Source: JBPCMN01 sp013695115
Lineage (GTDB): Bacteria; Actinomycetota; Acidimicrobiia; IMCC26256; JACDBD01
Direction: 5' to 3'
Length of the DNA: 64,000 nt
NCBI GenBank assembly: GCA_051002235.1
Contig: JBPCMN010000058.1
Coordinates: 24,743-88,742 of the forward strand
A program made the translations under genes and the position numbers. Under the pieces are notes generated by a model. That model searched no databases, was not told the DNA's origin, and was given only the letters and a program-made list of their open reading frames with translations. Positions 59,897 to 64,000 of the stretch are shown piece after piece; the first letter of the stretch is position 1, and every line of letters starts with the position of its first letter.

Positions 59897-60514
59897 ATGG
59901 CCAGGCCGACCAACCGCTACGCCCGGGCGCAGGCCCGGGCTCGTTACCGTAAGCCCAAGCGTTCGGGCTCCTCGCTCGGCTGGAACGTGGCCATCGGCGT
60001 CATCGTGATCCTCGGCGTCACCGGGATCGTCGTGTCCCGCAGCGGCTCCGCGTCCGGTGGCGAGCCCAAGCTCGGCGACCACTGGCACGCCCAGCTGGCG
60101 GTGAACATCTGCGGCGGCTTCACCGAGCCCGCGCCCGAGTTCGAGTTCGACCCCGAGGGGAACAAGGTCGGCATCCATACCCACGGCGACGGCGTCATGC
60201 ACATCCACCCGTTCACGTCCGGGGAGACCGGCGCCAACGCGACCATCGGGTTCTTCCTCTCCCACGACGGTGTGAACGGCCCCTTCGACGTCTCCGATGA
60301 CTCGTTCGAGGTCTGGGAGGGCGGGCCCAAGGAGAACGGCGACCCGTGTGGCGATGGCCGGCCGGGCGAGGTGCGGTGGGCCGTGAACGGCGAGGAGCAG
60401 GACGGCAACCCCGGCGACTATCGACCGAAGGACAACGATCAGATCGTGATCGCCTTCCTCCCCGCCGGCGACGAGATCCCGCCGCCACCCGCCGTCACCC
60501 AGACGCAGGACTGA
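59897..60514 (+). CDS. Membrane-anchored His-rich protein of unknown function
   Basis: 205 residues. A basic N-terminus (NRYARAQARARYRKPKRSG) precedes one membrane segment (about 29-47, WNVAIGVIVILGVTGIVVS); the remaining 155 residues should be outside the cell. This part has clustered histidines (GDHWHAQLAVNICGG, GIHTHGDGVMHIHPFTSGE) and two cysteines that could pair (C82, near-terminal DPCGDG), which suggests a metal site. The second half (NDQIVIAFLPAGDEIPPPP) is beta-like. I recognise no named family. Overlaps the nucleotidyltransferase by 1 nt, so it may take part in the glycan locus. Confidence 0.65.
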   Translation: MARPTNRYARAQARARYRKPKRSGSSLGWNVAIGVIVILGVTGIVVSRSGSASGGEPKLGDHWHAQLAVNICGGFTEPAPEFEFDPEGNKVGIHTHGDGVMHIHPFTSGETGANATIGFFLSHDGVNGPFDVSDDSFEVWEGGPKENGDPCGDGRPGEVRWAVNGEEQDGNPGDYRPKDNDQIVIAFLPAGDEIPPPPAVTQTQD

Positions 60515-61581
60515 TGCGGGCGATCGTCCTGGTGGGTGGCGAGGGCACCCGCCTGCGCCCGCTCACGTACACGACGCCGAAGCCGCTCCTCCCCATCGCC
60601 AACGTCGCCTTTCTCGAGCGCCAGCTCGCGTGGCTCGGCCGTCACGGCGTCGACGAGGTCGTGTTGTCGCTCGGCTATCTCCCCGAGGCGTTCGCGGCGC
60701 ACTTTCCCGAGGACCGCTTCGGCGACGTCCGGCTCCGATACGCGGTCGAGGACGAGCCGCTCGGGACCGCCGGCGGCATCCGCTACGCGGCCGACGAGGC
60801 CGGCATCGACGAGCGGTTCGTCGTGTGCAACGGCGACGTGCTGACCGAGCTCGACCTCAGCGCGCTCGTGCGCTTCCACGCGGAGCGCGGCGCCGAAGCC
60901 ACCATCCACCTCGCCCGGGTATCCGACCCGTCGGCGTTCGGCGTGGTCCCGACGCGCGACGACGGCGAGGTGAAGGCGTTCGTCGAGAAGCCACCGCCCG
61001 GGCGGGTGCCTACGGACTGGATCAATGCCGGTACCTACGTGCTCGAGCCGACCGTGCTCGAACGCATCCCGCCCCGGCTCACGGTGTCGATCGAGCGCGA
61101 GACCTTTCCCCGCCTGCTCGGCCAGCCCGGACGCCTGTACGCGTACCGGAGTGACGGGTACTGGATCGACATCGGCACGCCCGAGAAGTACCTCCAGGCC
61201 CATGCCGATCTGCTCGCGGGCAGCCTCGGGACCGACTCCCTTCCGTCCGACGCGGTCGAGCGGACGCCGGGCGTGTGGCTCCAGGGCGACGTGTCGGTTG
61301 CCGACAACGCTCGGATCGAGCCGCCCGTACTCGTCGGCGCCGGTTCCACGATCGGACCGGGCGCGCGCATCACTCAGTCGGTGCTCGGCGCCGGGTGCAC
61401 GGTGGAAGACGGCGCGCAGGTGCTGCGCTCGGTGCTGCTCGACCGGGCCCGCCTCGCCCCCGCGGCCGCGGCCGTCGACGCGGTGATCGGGTCCCAGGCG
61501 ATGCTGGAGGCCGACGCCGTCGTATCCGACCACACGATCGTGGCCGAGGCCGCGATTGTGAGCGCGGGGTCCAAGGTTTGA
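60514..61581 (+). CDS. Mannose-1-phosphate guanylyltransferase-like sugar nucleotidyltransferase
   Basis: 355 residues from ATG 60514. The N-terminal nucleotidyltransferase domain has VLVGGEGTRLRPLTYTTPKPLLPIAN, FVVCNGDVLTELDL and GTAGGIRYAADE, FVEKPPPGRVPTDWINAGTYVLEP and GYWIDIGTPEKYLQAH. The C-terminal 110 residues are left-handed beta-helix repeats (VLVGAGSTIGPGARITQSVLGAGCTVEDGA). This is the layout of actinobacterial GDP-mannose pyrophosphorylases; glucose-1-phosphate specific enzymes are close. It would supply the donor for the mannosyltransferase-like genes upstream. Confidence 0.85.
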   Translation: MRAIVLVGGEGTRLRPLTYTTPKPLLPIANVAFLERQLAWLGRHGVDEVVLSLGYLPEAFAAHFPEDRFGDVRLRYAVEDEPLGTAGGIRYAADEAGIDERFVVCNGDVLTELDLSALVRFHAERGAEATIHLARVSDPSAFGVVPTRDDGEVKAFVEKPPPGRVPTDWINAGTYVLEPTVLERIPPRLTVSIERETFPRLLGQPGRLYAYRSDGYWIDIGTPEKYLQAHADLLAGSLGTDSLPSDAVERTPGVWLQGDVSVADNARIEPPVLVGAGSTIGPGARITQSVLGAGCTVEDGAQVLRSVLLDRARLAPAAAAVDAVIGSQAMLEADAVVSDHTIVAEAAIVSAGSKV

Positions 61582-62519
61582 GGGCGCTCATCACCGGGGG
61601 CGCGGGCTTCATCGGCTCCACGCTCGCCGACCGGCTGCTGGCCGAGGAGTACGAGGTCGACGTGGTCGACGACCTCTCGACCGGGGCGCTCGCCAACGTG
61701 GCCGAGGCCCGGACGCAGCGCCGGGGCAGATTCACGTTCCATCGCCTCGACATCCGTACCGCCGAGATGGCCGAGCTCATCGGGCACCGCCGCCCCGAGA
61801 TCATCTTCCACCTGGCCGCGCAGGCCGACGTGCGGGTCTCGGTGAACCGCCCCGCCTACGACGCCGAGATCAACATCCTGGGGTCATTGAACGTGTTCCA
61901 GGGCGCGCTGGCCGCCGGCACCGGGAAGATCGTGCTCGCGGGGTCGGGCGGCACGCTCTACGGGGTGCCCGCGGACGTCCCCGTGCGCGAGGGCCATCCC
62001 CAGCGACCGGTGTCGCCGTACGGCGTGGCCAAGAAGGCGGTCGGCGACTACCTCCACTACTACCGCGAGGTGCACGGCATCGAGTACACGGTGCTCGCGC
62101 TGGCCAACGTGTACGGACCGCGCCAGGACCCACACGGCGAAGCCGGGGTCGTGGCCATCTTCGCGGGGCACCTCCTCGAACGGAACAAGCGGCCGACGAT
62201 CTTCGGTGACGGCGGGCAGACGCGCGACTTCGTCTTCGTCGACGACGTGGTCGACGCGTTCGTGCGCGCCGCCGAGAAGGCGGGGGGGCTGACCGTCAAC
62301 ATCGGGACCGGCGAGGAGACGAGCGTCCAGCAGCTCTTCGACTCCATGGCCCGCCTCGCCGGCTACAAGGACCCGGCCCATTACGCGCCGGCGCGCCTGG
62401 GCGAGCTCCAGCGCTCGGCCCTCGACCCCGGGCGGGCCGCCATCCACCTCGGCTGGAAGCCGTGGACGCCGATCGACGAGGGCCTGCGCAAGACCCTCGA
62501 CTGGTTCCGTCAGCGGTAG
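61578..62519 (+). CDS. galE: NAD-dependent epimerase, UDP-glucose 4-epimerase-like
   Basis: 313 residues from TTG 61578, which overlaps the previous stop (TTGA). Extended SDR: RALITGGAGFIGSTLADRLLAEEYEVDVVDDLSTGALANV, FHLAAQADVRVSVNRPAYDAEINILGSLNVF, LAGSGGTLYG, SPYGVAKKAV (YxxxK), LALANVYGPRQDPHGEAGVVAIF, GDGGQTRDFVFVDDVVDAF. Probably makes UDP-galactose or another C4 epimer for the glycan locus. Last gene of the operon. Confidence 0.85.
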   Translation: MRALITGGAGFIGSTLADRLLAEEYEVDVVDDLSTGALANVAEARTQRRGRFTFHRLDIRTAEMAELIGHRRPEIIFHLAAQADVRVSVNRPAYDAEINILGSLNVFQGALAAGTGKIVLAGSGGTLYGVPADVPVREGHPQRPVSPYGVAKKAVGDYLHYYREVHGIEYTVLALANVYGPRQDPHGEAGVVAIFAGHLLERNKRPTIFGDGGQTRDFVFVDDVVDAFVRAAEKAGGLTVNIGTGEETSVQQLFDSMARLAGYKDPAHYAPARLGELQRSALDPGRAAIHLGWKPWTPIDEGLRKTLDWFRQR

Positions 62520-62523
62520 TTCG

Positions 62524-63147
62524 TCAGCGGAAATCGCGGAGCTCGTCGAGGGGGACGGGCGGCCGCGGCCGTCCCTCGTAGGCGGGATCGGGGTGCCCGA
62601 CGAGCACGAGCGCGTGGGGGAGCCACTCGACCGGGAGCGCGAGCGCGTCGCGCGCCTCTTCGGGGCAGAAGATCGGCGCCGCCACCCAGCACGACGCCAG
62701 GCCGGCGTCGGCGGCCGCCAGCATCAGGTTCTCGACCGCGGCGCCGAGCGAGAGCAGCGCCATCCCCCACTCCGCACGCTGGCGGCCCTCGTCGGGGTAG
62801 CGGTCGAGCCCGTCCCAGGTCAGGCAGGCGAGCACCAGCGCGGGCGTGTCCTCGATCTTGCGGTGCGACGATGCCACCAGCTCGTCGACGCGCTCGGGCG
62901 CGACGCCGTCGCCGCGCAAATCCTGGCGCCACCGCTCGCCCATGCCGGTCGCGAGCGCCCGCTTGCCGGCGTCGCGGTCGACCACGACGAAGCGCCACGG
63001 CCGCGAGTGGTGCGGCGCCGGGGCCAGACACGCCGCTTCGACCAGCCGGTCGAGCGCGCCCCGGTCGACCGGTTCGTCAATGAACGCCCGGATCGACCGC
63101 CGCGCCTCCAGGAAGGCAGGGGCGCCGACTCTCGAGGCGGGGGTCAC
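62524..63147 (-). CDS. Nitroreductase-family protein, stand-alone counterpart of the FbiB C-terminal domain
   Basis: 207 residues from GTG 63147, overlapping the cofE stop (GTGA). FMN-binding nitroreductase fold: LEARRSIRAFIDEPVDRGALDRLVEAACLAPAPHHSRPWRFVVVD, GAAVENLMLAAADAGLASCWVAAPIFCPEEAR, ALVLVGHPDPAYEGRPRPPVPLDELRDFR. In mycobacteria the same module is fused behind CofE in FbiB and reduces dehydro-F420-0. Its position right after cofE strongly supports that role. Confidence 0.85.
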   Translation of the reverse strand: MTPASRVGAPAFLEARRSIRAFIDEPVDRGALDRLVEAACLAPAPHHSRPWRFVVVDRDAGKRALATGMGERWRQDLRGDGVAPERVDELVASSHRKIEDTPALVLACLTWDGLDRYPDEGRQRAEWGMALLSLGAAVENLMLAAADAGLASCWVAAPIFCPEEARDALALPVEWLPHALVLVGHPDPAYEGRPRPPVPLDELRDFR

Positions 63148-63857
63148 CGGAACAGGTCGTCGGCGGACGGGCGCACCAGTTCGCGCGCCGATCCTTCTCG
63201 CAGCCACGTCGGGTCGAGCCCCCGCACGATCGCCACGGGAAACCCGGCGGCCTTGCCCATGACGAGCTCGGCCGCCGACGCCACCTCGTCGGCCACCGCG
63301 ACCTCGGTGACCTGGAGCTCACGGCCGCGGTCGTCGGGTTGTCCCCGCAGGTCGACCACCGCCGCCAGCCCCGAGACCCCGATGGCGACGTCGGTGAGCC
63401 CGTGGCGCCACGCCCGCCCGAACGTGTCCGACACCACCACCGCGACCTCCACGCCCGCATGCGCACGCACGCCGTCGCGAACCCGCTTGGCCGACCGGTC
63501 CGGCTCTACCGGCAGGAGTGCGGCCGAGCCCTCGTCGACGTTGGAGAGGTCGACCCCGGCGTTGGCGCACACGAACCCGTGCCGGGTCTCGCTGATCACC
63601 AGGTCGCCCCGGCGGCGCAGCACCCGCACCGACTCCGACTCGACCAGCGCCCGGCGGGCGGCGGCATCAGACGGATCGATCGCTACCAGGCGCCCCTCGG
63701 CCTTCGACACGATCTTCTGGGTGACGACGACCACGTCCCCGTCGACGAGGTCGTGTTGCATGTCCTGGGCGGCGGCGCTGATGATTCCAGCCAGATCCTC
63801 ACCGGGGTGGATCTCGCCGATGCCTTCGATGCCGAAGATCTCGAGGCGAGCTGTCAT
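63144..63857 (-). CDS. cofE: Coenzyme F420-0:L-glutamate ligase
   Basis: 237 residues from ATG 63857, overlapping the cofD stop (ATGA). It adds glutamate residues to F420-0 with GTP. Family motifs: EIFGIEGIGEIHPGEDLAGII, GDVVVVTQKIVSKAEGRLV, ISETRHGFVCANAGVDLSNV, VVVSDTFGRAWRHGLTDVAIGVSGLAAVVDLRG, ADEVASAAELVMGKAAGFPVAIVRGL. It lacks the C-terminal nitroreductase domain of mycobacterial FbiB, which is encoded by the next gene. Confidence 0.94.
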   Translation of the reverse strand: MTARLEIFGIEGIGEIHPGEDLAGIISAAAQDMQHDLVDGDVVVVTQKIVSKAEGRLVAIDPSDAAARRALVESESVRVLRRRGDLVISETRHGFVCANAGVDLSNVDEGSAALLPVEPDRSAKRVRDGVRAHAGVEVAVVVSDTFGRAWRHGLTDVAIGVSGLAAVVDLRGQPDDRGRELQVTEVAVADEVASAAELVMGKAAGFPVAIVRGLDPTWLREGSARELVRPSADDLFR

Positions 63858-64000
63858 CCGAACGCGTCCAGCACCGTCTGGCCGAGCGCTCGGGCTGCGG
63901 CCGGGTCCGACATGATCGTGGGCGCCACGATGCACCGCTGCCCGGCGGCGTCGACGGCCTCCGCGAGGGCGGCATCCGCTTCGTTGATGCCGAGAGTCGA
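63854..64000 (-). CDS. cofD: 2-phospho-lactate transferase family (CofD/FbiA), C-terminal end only
   Basis: The minus strand is open from the window edge to TGA at 63856-63854, giving 48 residues: STLGINEADAALAEAVDAAG, then RCIVAPTIMSDPAAARALGQ and a short tail. The APTIMSDPAAARAL segment is the characteristic end of CofD/FbiA, which transfers the phosphoenolpyruvyl or phospholactyl group to Fo. Overlap with cofE by 4 nt confirms an F420 operon. Most of the gene is outside the window. Confidence 0.82.
   Translation of the reverse strand, partial: STLGINEADAALAEAVDAAGQRCIVAPTIMSDPAAARALGQTVLDAFG

Overview
The window is very GC-rich, densely packed bacterial chromosome with almost no non-coding space. 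Many neighbouring genes overlap by ATGA/GTGA. Several traits point to an actinomycete: the start of an F420 biosynthesis operon (cofD/cofE/nitroreductase), a MurA with Asp in place of the usual catalytic Cys, a wecA-atp operon block, a LytR-CpsA-Psr protein beside a WbbL-like/GDP-mannose locus, a DUF222/HNH gene behind a Gram-positive LexA box, and many TANNNT -10 boxes 6-7 nt before ATG/GTG (leaderless mRNAs). My best guess is an Acidimicrobiia-like lineage of Actinomycetota. This is inference from gene content, not a phylogeny. I see no tRNA, rRNA, CRISPR array or insertion sequence.

Layout. 1-3.3 kb: three genes on one strand that could make cyclic 2,3-diphosphoglycerate (phosphoglycerate mutase, cDPG synthetase, 2-phosphoglycerate kinase). 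3.3-12.5 kb: rho, rpmE, a DUF1385 membrane protein, a putative di-iron protein coupled to a luciferase-like flavoprotein, a truncated DUF1501 gene, then prfA, prmC and a nitroreductase. 12.5-16.8 kb (minus strand): a DUF222-HNH gene with an SOS box, a thiolase-like protein, and a pair of PD-(D/E)XK/Fe-S-type proteins. 17.2-27.7 kb: rpiB, glyA, wecA-like and a complete F1Fo ATP synthase operon. 27.7-33 kb: lipoprotein, sulfotransferase, glpX, isobutyryl-CoA-mutase-like protein, O-methyltransferase-like protein. 33-36.2 kb (minus): glycosyltransferase, methyltransferase and terpenoid-cyclase-fold protein. 36.2-44.5 kb: S9 peptidase, hydrolase, nucleotide cyclase, two crotonases, murA, NifU-like, MeaB, GNAT. 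44.5-53.2 kb: SRPBCC, galT, flavoprotein reductase, PhzF, biotin carboxylase with its biotin ligase, pabC, pabB. 53.3-62.5 kb: LCP protein, UDP-glucose dehydrogenase, UDP-xylose-synthase-like SDR, three glycosyltransferases, a His-rich membrane protein, a sugar nucleotidyltransferase and a GalE-like epimerase, which together look like a cell-surface glycan locus. 62.5-64 kb (minus): F420 biosynthesis genes running off the end.

The most unusual feature is a dispersed repeat of about 95-125 bp: five clear copies and one doubtful copy. Each contains a GCGGGAGCGGCGAGCG-like block, a GC-rich hairpin whose stem varies with compensatory changes, and usually a tail resembling GAGCGAGCGCGACCAAGAG-AGCTAG. 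Every copy sits at the 3' end of a gene, touching or overlapping a stop codon. One copy forms the C-terminus of a sulfotransferase, one lengthens the N-terminus of a glycosyltransferase, and one supplies a -10-like box for the next gene. I could not find a matching description for it from memory.
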